Origin: CAYPEL01 sp964409635
GTDB taxonomy: Bacteria; Pseudomonadota; Gammaproteobacteria; DSM-19610
NCBI GenBank assembly: GCA_964409635.1
Contig: CAYPEL010000075.1
Coordinates: forward strand, 1-13,146
Length of the DNA: 13,146 bases
Reading direction: 5' to 3'
Below the pieces are notes generated by a model, which saw only the letters and a list, made by a program, of their open reading frames with translations, made no database searches and was not told the origin of the DNA. Position 1 is the first letter of the stretch. Every line of letters starts with the position of its first letter. A program made the position numbers and the translations under genes. Shown here piece after piece: positions 1 to 7,084 of the stretch.

Positions 1-1472
1 GGGTTGCGGTTGTGCCGGCTCCACGCCGCTGCCAGCTTCGCCCACTTCGGATGTTCAGTGATAAGTACCAGTGGGACCAGGCCCTCGTTCGGTGACGGCG
101 AACTCGAGCAGTGAAGCCCGAGCCCTGGTGAACCGTCCTCGTGGAAATCTTGACCGTGATCAGAAGTATATACCAGGAACGAATTTTCCAGATCGGCACC
201 GGCCAGGATGATATTGAAGAACTCTCCCACGTTCCAGATCAGCGTATTCCGGTAAGCGTTGCGGTAGCGCTCCCAGTCACCCTCGAAGTCCGGCCTGTCA
301 CCGGTATCTGAAATATCGGTAAGGTTGCCGCGCTTGACCACCGGCGTGAAGCGCATGTAGGCGTCCGGATATTTGTCGTGCACTGGAAAGTGAGCGCCGA
401 TCTTGTTGGCCAGAATCAGCTCTGCGACATCGTTGTTCGTGAGTTTAACGATCAACTCGGCCATCTCCATGTCCCGATGGACAAGTTTCGTTTTACCGAA
501 CTGATGCAGAAGATCAATCTCCTCTAACTCTTCACTGTACATAAAATTCTGTAGCCGTCCCCCCGTCCGCTGGGCATCGAGGTAAACGGTTCGCAAACCG
601 GCTGCCCTAGCGTAGGCCCAGATCGACGGTCTCGAGTGCATCGATTGCAGATAGTTCTCTCGCGTCCCGCCGAACCTGAGGATCACGTTCGAGCCACCGC
701 TGCAGTTGGTAGCCGAAGCGGCCAAGGCGAAGTTATGGACGGCCCCATCGCTACCGGTCAATCCCGAACTCACGCCTTTCGGAGCGTTGATATCCAGGTA
801 GTCGCCCCTGACGCTCTCATCGATGATCAAAATGATATCGACCGGGTCCGAATCAACCTGCTGCAAAATCGAAACCGATTCGCGTTTTCCGCGGTCGAAC
901 TCTACGTACTCGTAACTACGCACGATGGCATAAGGCAGGGCGACAATCGGGCTCGGCAGCCCCTTGACGCCCGCACCGCCGCGAAAATACAAGAAGACAC
1001 TGAGTGTGAGAACAAACACGACCGGCATCGCGATGCAGGCAATCGTAGCGGGTTTCGATCGACTGAAGCTTGTGTGCGGGGGAAGCAGGATTCCTGCGAG
1101 CAACAGCGTGCCGATGAGCATAGGTTTCGCCATGTGAGCTGCGAACTGTGACCAGGCATCATCGACAAACGCCGCCGCCTGGAGTATGGAGACATAGGCA
1201 TCGTAAGACAAAAAGCTGCCCATGATCCCTCGATAGGACTCGACCACCACTGCCGAGCTTGTCAATAGCACGGCCCAGGCGCAGCGGAGGACATGGTACT
1301 GACAGAAAGATACGGCGAGGAGACTTACCAGGCAGAGGATCAGCAGCACCAGAAATGTCAGAACTCCCGTCGCGCTGTCGATTGCGCTCACCCGCGCCAG
1401 ATACCAGGGGGCGGGGATTACCACGGCCAGCGCTAGCAGGAAGAGTTTGCCGAGATCTGTTGCTTTGTCCAT
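1..1472 (-). CDS. Membrane phosphoethanolamine-transferase/sulfatase-fold protein, C-terminus cut by window edge
   Basis: One uninterrupted minus-strand frame of 490 codons runs from ATG at 1472 off the left end. The first 160 or so residues are hydrophobic, with about four to five membrane segments (near 8-24, 38-58, 66-78, 112-130 and 145-163). A soluble alkaline-phosphatase-fold domain follows. Its landmarks match the EptA/sulfatase family: IIDESVRGDY with metal-ligand candidate E219, SATNCSGGSN with T255 as the likely nucleophile, NKIGAHFPVHDKYP for the substrate-binding His segment, and VYTSDHGQ with D438 and H439, then GLGLH. The family moves phosphoethanolamine (or hydrolyses sulfate or phosphate esters) on lipid A or surface glycans in the periplasm. 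The ATG is preceded by AGGA with almost no spacing, so the start is plausible but not firm. The residues around T255 differ from the usual EptA form, so the exact substrate is open. Family call is strong; reaction is inferred. Confidence 0.85.
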   Translation of the reverse strand, partial: MDKATDLGKLFLLALAVVIPAPWYLARVSAIDSATGVLTFLVLLILCLVSLLAVSFCQYHVLRCAWAVLLTSSAVVVESYRGIMGSFLSYDAYVSILQAAAFVDDAWSQFAAHMAKPMLIGTLLLAGILLPPHTSFSRSKPATIACIAMPVVFVLTLSVFLYFRGGAGVKGLPSPIVALPYAIVRSYEYVEFDRGKRESVSILQQVDSDPVDIILIIDESVRGDYLDINAPKGVSSGLTGSDGAVHNFALAASATNCSGGSNVILRFGGTRENYLQSMHSRPSIWAYARAAGLRTVYLDAQRTGGRLQNFMYSEELEEIDLLHQFGKTKLVHRDMEMAELIVKLTNNDVAELILANKIGAHFPVHDKYPDAYMRFTPVVKRGNLTDISDTGDRPDFEGDWERYRNAYRNTLIWNVGEFFNIILAGADLENSFLVYTSDHGQDFHEDGSPGLGLHCSSSPSPNEGLVPLVLITEHPKWAKLAAAWSRHNRN

Positions 1473-1508
1473 TCCTGCGATGCCGGTTCCAGAGTAAGCT
1501 GTCCTGAT

Positions 1509-1537
1509 ATGGTTAACGGGTCGACTTGTCCTGTCAA
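1509..1537 (-). promoter_or_regulatory. Candidate promoter of the phosphoethanolamine-transferase-like gene
   Basis: Reading the minus strand, a perfect TTGACA (1537-1532) is followed after 17 bp by AACCAT (1514-1509), which matches only three of six -10 positions. It lies about 40-60 bp before the ATG at 1472. The -35 box sits inside an 8-bp inverted repeat. The weak -10 keeps this tentative. Confidence 0.3.
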
Positions 1538-1542
1538 GTCGA
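1521..1542. repeat. 8-bp perfect inverted repeat over the putative -35 box
   Basis: TCGACTTG (1521-1528) and CAAGTCGA (1535-1542) are exact reverse complements separated by 6 bp. The arms cover the TTGACA of the putative promoter, so this could be an operator or simply a hairpin. No regulator is encoded in view. Confidence 0.45.
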
Positions 1543-2092
1543 AGACTCCGCCCCCGCAGACCTCACGGAAAACAGGGGCATTAGAACGTGGTGCTTCCTT
1601 TCCGACGCCCGCACTAACTGAACTATGACTTGCAGGGCCGTTATTCAACCCCGGGCCCTTAGCGGGGCTGGGGTCCGTATGGGAACCAGGACAGGCAGGG
1701 ACTTAACCCTTGTCGGTGTAGTCGGGAGGAGCTAGAGACCGATTGAGTTAAAGTAGATGAACAGCGGTGAGAGAAACAAGACACACCTTCTCAACTATGA
1801 TCAACGGAGTTCTCTGGCTTGTTGTCCGGAGTATTGGAGCGAGGGGCGCAAAGCTGGTGTAAGGGGCCCCCTGTGTCAGGATAGTTGTCGAAGGGCCTGT
1901 CACCGAAGGCCCCTTGACAGGGCGTAAAAGTCAGTTGAGTCAGCTGATTATTGCCATGCAGCCGGCTGATACACTGGACAGCCGTGCCGTTCCAGGACTA
2001 TATTTATATATTATCCCTTTGGTATGAAGAGTATTCGATACCCCCCCAATCATGGCCACTTTACTCACCGGCGAATCCTCCTCGCCCAGCCT
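1543..2092. other. Non-coding stretch without a recognisable gene
   Basis: This divergent gap lies between the minus-strand membrane enzyme and the decayed glycosyltransferase. Open frames here are short and have no family-like segments. It holds the structured block at 1861-1921. From about 2024 the frame that leads into the glycosyltransferase relic is open (ATG at 2024, ATG at 2093), but there is no Shine-Dalgarno sequence before either. I see no promoter that I would defend. Confidence 0.5.
1861..1921. repeat. Overlapping inverted repeats, possible folded RNA or decayed terminator
   Basis: AAGGGGCC (1861-1868) is complementary to GGCCCCTT (1908-1915). CCTGTCA (1896-1902) is complementary to TGACAGG (1915-1921). 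The two pairings compete for the same right-hand arm, so they are alternative folds rather than one hairpin. There is no T-run after either stem, which argues against an ordinary intrinsic terminator. Confidence 0.4.
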
Positions 2093-2510
2093 ATGGCAAA
2101 AGTAGAACCGCAAAAACAATTGGCTTTCTGGTTTTCCGGTTCCCCAAGGTTAGCGAAACACTTATTCTGTACGAACTGCTGGATTTGAGGAAACTGGGCT
2201 TTGACGCTGACCCCTACTCGTTATTGCAGGAGAACGCCCCGATAATGTATCCTGAGGCAGAAAAGATTTTGCCCGATCAGGCACTTGCGCAGCTGGTATC
2301 GGCAGTGCTGACCAACGGCAAATCACTACGGCTGATACCTATGTGCGGTTATTTCTGCACCGCCAATTTCGCCAGCGCAATCGCCACCTGGAACCTGTTA
2401 CGAGGCTATCAAATCGACTCGTGGATCCGCGTAGTGGCACGACAAAGACGGAGCCGGATGCACTTTCTTCCAGCGTAGCCCCATTGGCAGACAAGCAGAC
2501 AAAATCATGA
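2093..2510 (+). pseudogene. Decayed GT4-type glycosyltransferase (N-terminus plus tail only)
   Basis: The legible part is IGFLVFRFPKVSETLILYEL (about 2119-2178) followed by LRKLGFDADPYSLL and MYPEAEKILP. This is the typical N-terminal Rossmann half of WcaL/colanic-acid-type family 4 glycosyltransferases, which add sugars to a lipid-linked glycan in the cytoplasm. That frame has no good start. ATG at 2093 (MAKVEPQK) joins it if one A is restored in the A5 run at 2112-2116. After about 2400 the family resemblance is lost, and the frame stops at 2476-2478. Another frame (ending ADKQTKS) runs to TGA at 2508-2510 and overlaps the next gene's ATG as ATGA, which suggests it is the original C-terminus. 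A family member has about 400 residues and only about 140 codons remain, so most of the C-terminal nucleotide-sugar-binding half is deleted. Function is almost certainly lost. Confidence 0.65.
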
Positions 2511-3575
2511 ACAGTGTTACCTCTGCAACGAGACACAGCCGCCGCAGGCTTACCGACCTGCCCGACGAACTGCTGTCACGCTGGCTGGAACTGTTATCGG
2601 AAGCAGGGACCGGGACGCCTTTTCTTCATCCTGAATATTGCCGTGTGCTCGGATCCGTCAATCCCGATGTTGAATTACTGTTGATAGAAAATTCCAACGA
2701 TGTGGCGTTTTTGCCCGTTCAGCGGATCGGCAGAATAGCTTACCCGGTTGGGCTCCAGCTCGCGGATTACTGCGGCATCATTGCGCCACCCACCATGAAT
2801 ATTGATGTTAACGGGCTCCTTAAAGCCGCTGATTTGCATGGCCTGAAATTAAGCAATTGCATCGGTCAGGCTTGCCAGTTTGGCGACGTGCTGCAGCGTG
2901 ATGAGTCGCCGTATATCGCATTGGGCGAGGGCGTGGATGCCTGGCTGCGGACACTGAAGAATCGCGGTTCATCGACACTGAAACAGGCACAGCGCAAGGC
3001 ACGAAAAATTACCCGTGAAGTAGGCCCGCTACGCTTCGAATGGCGAGCCAATGACGCTGTACTACTGGATACCCTGCTGGACTGGAAGAGTGCCCAGCGC
3101 CAGCGNNNNNNNNNNNNNNNNNNNNNNNNNNNNNNNGAATCTGGTCACGCTGCTGCCATCGATTGAAACATCTTCTTTTTCAGGGCTGCTGTCCTGTTTG
3201 TATGCCGGAGATAAACTACTTGCCGTGCATCTGGGAATGCATACCCCTAGCACCCTGCACTGGTGGATACCCAGCTACAACCCGGCCTATAGCGCCTACT
3301 CGCCGGGAGCGATATTTCTGCTCGAACTCGCCAGAGCGGCTGCCGAACACGGCATAAGCAGGATTGATCTGGGCAAGGGAGATGAGCGGTACAAATCAAG
3401 CTTCCGGTCCGGGTCGACAGAAGTAGCCAGCGTCTACCGCGATAATCGCCTTGCCCGGCAATGGATTGCCCGGCAAAAACAGGCCCTGAAAAAAAGCATT
3501 CGTGGCACTGCGCTGGAACCACACCTGAAAAATCTGAAAAAATGTGGCCTGAAAGCAAGACGACGCAGCTCATGA
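2507..3575 (+). CDS. FemAB/CelD-type GNAT acyltransferase, interrupted by an N-run
   Basis: The first 199 residues (frame of ATG 2507) and the last 145 residues (frame ending TGA 3573-3575) align along their whole length with the protein encoded at 7081-8211. Shared landmarks are TPFLHPEY, GIIAPP, SPYIALGEG, NRGSSTLKQAQRKARK, LLDWK, LAVHLGM, HWWIPSYNP, YSPGAIFLLEL and IDLGKGDERYKSSF. This is the BioF2-like/CelD (BcsL) GNAT group, cytoplasmic acyl- or aminoacyl-transferases commonly found in exopolysaccharide loci. The two halves are one frame apart because the N-run is not a true-length insert. The paralogue predicts about 13 missing residues, roughly 39 bases. The start is supported by the ATGA overlap with the glycosyltransferase relic, so the two were translationally coupled. 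Whether the gene is intact depends on the unsequenced bases. Confidence 0.8.
3106..3136. other. Assembly gap of 31 N
   Basis: A run of 31 undetermined bases sits inside the acyltransferase reading frame. The flanking frames join only if the true gap is a multiple of three, so 31 cannot be the real length of an intact gene. Alignment to the second copy suggests about 39. A collapsed overlap between the two paralogous copies is one possible cause. Confidence 0.95.
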
Positions 3576-3703
3576 GCCGATCGACATCCGAATCAGAGGT
3601 CGTGATCCGGGCCGTGCGTGGGGCGCAACGCTCATCATCTCAGGCACGATTGCCCCACCGCTGAACGTGCGCCGATCCAGTCCCTGAGCAGCGCATATCG
3701 ACC
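3576..3703. other. Intergenic gap between convergent genes
   Basis: The acyltransferase (plus) and the flippase (minus) end toward each other here. GTGGGGC (3618-3624) and GCCCCAC (3652-3658) are exact 7-bp complements with a 27-bp loop. That is too loose and lacks a T-run on either side, so I do not call it a terminator. Nothing else is evident. Confidence 0.5.
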
Positions 3704-5194
3704 CTATACGGGAAAGACCAAATCGATCTGCATGACATGACGCCCCATGCGGGCCAGCACAATGGTTGCAAGCCCGCTTAACAGCATGCAAACCGGGAAC
3801 GAAGGCTGAAACAGTAATTCTACAATCAGCAGCAAGGAACTCAGGAAAACAGCCTTCATGCAAAGCCGCAAGTAATGTTTGTCAAGGCTAATGATTTTAG
3901 ATGTCCTTAGCAGCAGATAGTTTTTCAACAAGCTATACAACAGTATGGACGCACAGCTGGCTACTGCCAATCCAAAAGCAGCGTATTCACGCACCAGAAA
4001 CCAGCAAGCTGCAACGGCAACCAGACTAGTCGCAATATCGGCATACAAAACCAGTTTGCCGTGTCCTTCAAGACGCAGCATTCTGGCATTGTAACCAAAC
4101 AGGGCATGCACATAGAGCCCCAGTGAAATCAAGGCCAGGATCGGGCTGGAGCCGGCGTAGCGCTCACCGAGGAAGAGTGGAACCACCTCGTCGGCGAAAA
4201 TACAGGTCATGAGGAATATCGGGAAAGTACCCACGGCTATCCACGCTGCCGTACGCCAGAAGTGCGCATTGATATCCCGATACTGCTGAGCGCTGTGCAG
4301 GCGTGCCGCAACGGGGGTAAACAAAATTGAAAATGCATCGATGACGACATCATTCAAACGCGCGAAAGGCAATACCGCCGCATAAGCAGCCAGAGCAACC
4401 GGGCCAGCGCTACCGCTGAGTATCAGCGGTAGCATCAAGCCACGCGCGGACAGTGCCAGATCAGACCCGTACTGCGGTATTCCGTAGGCGAGTATGTCAC
4501 CGACGGGAAACCTGACAGCCAGCGGCCGAACGAAGACACCTGCCCGCGCCATTGCCTTGCCTGCGATCCAGAGGTAGATTAGTGCGCCAATAAGGGCGGC
4601 AGCCAGATGCGCTTGTGCGACCTGCATGACAGTACCCGAATCCAGAATAACGAGACCTACGCAAGACAATTTGAGCAGCGGTCTCAGCAGGTATCGCAAG
4701 CTTGCAATCGCTTTGCTATGACCCATGGCGGCGAGAAACGCCTCGAGCATTCTTTCGAATGCATTCAGCGGTGCCAGCAGAATAACCAGCAGTACCAGCG
4801 GAGCTGACGCTGCGTCAATTACGATGCCGGCCTGGAGTAACATGAACGCTACTCCAAAGGCCAGTGCGCCAAAAATAAACACGACGATTACGCCAAATAA
4901 CAGCGCACCCCTCAGTTGAGCGAGGTCCCTCTTTTCGTGATACAGCGGTAAAAAACGGGAGAGCGACTTATCCAGCCCCGCCGCGACAATAGTCGCGCCA
5001 TAGTCCGCAAGTATTAGACCGATGGCTAGAATTCCAAAGTCGAGCTTGCTCAGATAGCGGATGGTGACCAACTGAATGATCAGGTTCAACGCAAGGGCAA
5101 CAAAACGCCCCGACAATAGCAGGACCGAGCCTCGAACACTCTTCTGTATAATGCTATTGGGCTCGTCCTGAACCTGCGGCTTTTGCCCGGCCAT
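3704..5194 (-). CDS. Polysaccharide/oligosaccharide flippase (Wzx-like, MOP superfamily)
   Basis: This 496-residue, strongly hydrophobic protein has about a dozen or more membrane segments spread over its full length. Its N-terminal half has the family pattern, with GSVLLLSGRFVALALNLIIQ, then IRYLSKLDFGILAIGLILAD and GLDKSLSRFLPLY. Proteins of this type flip undecaprenyl- or other lipid-linked glycans, and sometimes teichoic- or peptidoglycan-like units, across the inner membrane. Length is normal for the family. ATG at 5194 lies 2 bp after the TGA of the ATP-grasp gene, so translation is probably coupled and no separate promoter is needed. As last gene of the operon, its likely role is export of whatever the upstream enzymes build or decorate. 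A generic MOP transporter is the alternative. The substrate cannot be read from sequence. Confidence 0.88.
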   Translation of the reverse strand: MAGQKPQVQDEPNSIIQKSVRGSVLLLSGRFVALALNLIIQLVTIRYLSKLDFGILAIGLILADYGATIVAAGLDKSLSRFLPLYHEKRDLAQLRGALLFGVIVVFIFGALAFGVAFMLLQAGIVIDAASAPLVLLVILLAPLNAFERMLEAFLAAMGHSKAIASLRYLLRPLLKLSCVGLVILDSGTVMQVAQAHLAAALIGALIYLWIAGKAMARAGVFVRPLAVRFPVGDILAYGIPQYGSDLALSARGLMLPLILSGSAGPVALAAYAAVLPFARLNDVVIDAFSILFTPVAARLHSAQQYRDINAHFWRTAAWIAVGTFPIFLMTCIFADEVVPLFLGERYAGSSPILALISLGLYVHALFGYNARMLRLEGHGKLVLYADIATSLVAVAACWFLVREYAAFGLAVASCASILLYSLLKNYLLLRTSKIISLDKHYLRLCMKAVFLSSLLLIVELLFQPSFPVCMLLSGLATIVLARMGRHVMQIDLVFPV

Positions 5195-5196
5195 AG

Positions 5197-6453
5197 TCAG
5201 CTTCTGCCTGCGCGCCGTACGAAAAAATGCAGCAGTTGCAGGAGGTCTTGGAAAAAGGGTAGCGGATCGTCAAAACTGAAGGTGTCGAAACGGTGGCTGC
5301 GCGAGAAAATGCGCCATAAATCCATACCATTGGAACACTCCTCATCCAGTGCAGTATTCCAGCCATCAAATCCCTTCGACCCGATAGCGCGCGGCCTGAC
5401 CCGGCGCACCATGACACGGACATCGTCAAACAGGTTTCGCGCATAGATGTCCTGCCGGTAGGAACTCGGAAAAGAGCGTCGATCAGCGAGCATCATGTCT
5501 GCCAGCCAGGCCGGGAAATTCGCGCCGGCGGCTATTGCCAATGCCAGCGAACCCCAAAATCGGCCATTAATTTCAATCAGGTAATAGGAACCGCTGGCCT
5601 GATCCACTCTGAACTCAAACATCGCGACGCCGCTGTAATCGAGAGCGCGAACCATTTTTTCACTTGCCGCCAGCAGTTCGGGGCACAGTGCGACGCTTTT
5701 TCGGTAGGTACTACCATGACCGCTCGTTTCATGTAGGCGCTGGTGCTGGAATGCATACAACACGGCTCCCTGATGCGCGAGGATCTCTACACCGACTCCC
5801 TGCCCGCTTACGCGCTCCTGTAACATCAACATCTCTAACGGCTGTTGCTGAAGATCATCAAAACAGGCGCCAAGTTGCTCAGGCGTTTTCGCCCAACGTA
5901 CAAACTGCTTGGTAAAAGGATCACTTGTGGTACTGGATGACAAGGGTTTGACCATGACCGGCCAGTTCATTTCAGCCGCAACTGCACGTGCTTCGGACTG
6001 GTTCCTGGCGACCTGCGTTGCAGGAACCGGTATCGCCAGCTCCCGGGCCAGCGATATGGTTTTTTGTTTATCAAATACCGTGTCAAAGGCCTCTATTGCA
6101 GGCAACGCAATGCGGACGTATGGCTCCAGCAGTGCCCTGTTCGCGTGTATTAATACTGCCGATGGGTCGCTCGCCGGTATCATCAGGTCGAATTCAATGC
6201 TTCTTAGCAGGCCTGTTAATGGCGACAACCAGCTATTGTCACCCGCGGGAACCGGGATGGAGTGCCAATGCTTGAGATAACGGGATCGCTTTGCGGGTGC
6301 CTTCCCTGAACACCAGGCAACGTGTACTTCGGCGCCCGCCCGACCAAGTGAACGAACGATCGGCAGAACTATGCGCGAATTTTCTCCAATGACCAGATAC
6401 CTGGCCGGTTTTTTTTCTCGCGACGAATTGGCACGCTCTTCCCTAGCCGCCAC
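5197..6453 (-). CDS. ATP-grasp carboxylate-amine ligase-like protein
   Basis: The 418-residue protein has ATP-grasp architecture. A Rossmann-like N-terminal domain opens with YLVIGENSRIVLPIVRSLGRAG (residues 19-40), of which the first 20 are the core. Then come DKQKT (128-132) before the central domain, the ATP-lysine segment PVMVKP (K169), QERVSGQGVGVE (212-223), MFEFRVD (278-284) and YLIEINGRFWGS (291-302), where E280, E294 and N296 are the expected magnesium ligands. The family couples ATP cleavage to joining a carboxylate and an amine (or another nucleophile) through an acyl-phosphate, in the cytoplasm. The start is GTG at 6453, as no ATG lies near the beginning of the domain, and it overlaps the end of the preceding gene by 11 bp. 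Neighbours suggest it makes an amide-linked substituent or small precursor for a lipid-linked glycan. Substrates are unknown. Confidence 0.85.
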   Translation of the reverse strand: MAAREERANSSREKKPARYLVIGENSRIVLPIVRSLGRAGAEVHVAWCSGKAPAKRSRYLKHWHSIPVPAGDNSWLSPLTGLLRSIEFDLMIPASDPSAVLIHANRALLEPYVRIALPAIEAFDTVFDKQKTISLARELAIPVPATQVARNQSEARAVAAEMNWPVMVKPLSSSTTSDPFTKQFVRWAKTPEQLGACFDDLQQQPLEMLMLQERVSGQGVGVEILAHQGAVLYAFQHQRLHETSGHGSTYRKSVALCPELLAASEKMVRALDYSGVAMFEFRVDQASGSYYLIEINGRFWGSLALAIAAGANFPAWLADMMLADRRSFPSSYRQDIYARNLFDDVRVMVRRVRPRAIGSKGFDGWNTALDEECSNGMDLWRIFSRSHRFDTFSFDDPLPFFQDLLQLLHFFVRRAGRS

Positions 6454-7084
6454 GAATATCGAGTCTCGCGCGCATGGTAGTCCAACTGTAGCAGAAAAAG
6501 AAAAATGAAGCCCAGGTCTTGCACAAATCCTCGATAGACAAGCGCATGAACATCATCTCGGGAGCCAGCGCGTCAATGGCCAACATCGCTACACTCAATA
6601 CACCACCGAGGCACAGATAGCGAAAAGTACTTCTTTCCTTCAGTGTAGTGCGCCCCCACAAGACAAGCGCCACCAACTGGCCGACGCCTGCGACCATCAG
6701 TATGTAGTGATCAGCAATATCCAGCCGCCAGCCAATCCCTTCATGTATCTTGAAACGATCATCCAGACCCAGATAGGCAAAAAACGCTATCTGGCTCAAA
6801 TAAAACCTGCCACGGGTACGGTTTTGTTCGCTCTTTTCAAGATAACAGTGACTGATGATAAACAACAGGGCTGTGGCCCATAGAAAAAAAACGCTGATGC
6901 TGGTATTGATGCCGTAGAACGGCTCCTCCCCTTCGATATCAGCAAAGTAATTCCGAACATAGGCCTGCGATGTATTGGCCTCGATTGCCAACATCACCAG
7001 GCTGTAGATTACCAGCCCGGCGGTGGCCAGTGCCGTCCAGCGCGATAGCATTCTTTGAGAATCTTTCAGCTCACCGTCAGTCAT
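6443..7084 (-). CDS. Small multi-pass inner-membrane protein with LDDRFKIHE motif, unknown function
   Basis: I chose ATG at 7084 (213 residues) rather than the longer open frame starting at 7189, because this ATG overlaps the TGA of the upstream acyltransferase as ATGA and the longer version only adds a basic, non-family-like leader. About six hydrophobic segments are visible (near 16-35, 58-80, 93-107, 126-144, 154-172 and 188-203). Between the third and fourth lies LGLDDRFKIHE (about 105-115). An acidic pair plus His-Glu at a membrane face recalls other uncharacterised integral membrane proteins with LDD...HE signatures and could bind metal or be catalytic. Other charged residues near membrane segments include E184 and D185. 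I do not recognise a named family. Its place between acyltransferase and ATP-grasp implies a role in the same membrane-bound pathway. Confidence 0.8.
   Translation of the reverse strand: MTDGELKDSQRMLSRWTALATAGLVIYSLVMLAIEANTSQAYVRNYFADIEGEEPFYGINTSISVFFLWATALLFIISHCYLEKSEQNRTRGRFYLSQIAFFAYLGLDDRFKIHEGIGWRLDIADHYILMVAGVGQLVALVLWGRTTLKERSTFRYLCLGGVLSVAMLAIDALAPEMMFMRLSIEDLCKTWASFFFFCYSWTTMRARLDIRGG

Noticed and set aside
636..1151. Plus-strand open frame of 171 codons
   Set aside because: It is antisense to the clear membrane phosphoethanolamine-transferase-like gene and its translation has no family pattern.
1951..2092. Upstream part of the 175-codon frame as the true N-terminus of the glycosyltransferase
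   Set aside because: Residues before about 55 show no family similarity, and the family motif normally sits within the first 20 residues. The extension is chance open frame.
3618..3658. Bidirectional terminator between the convergent genes
   Set aside because: The 7-bp stem has a 27-base loop and no T-run on either strand.
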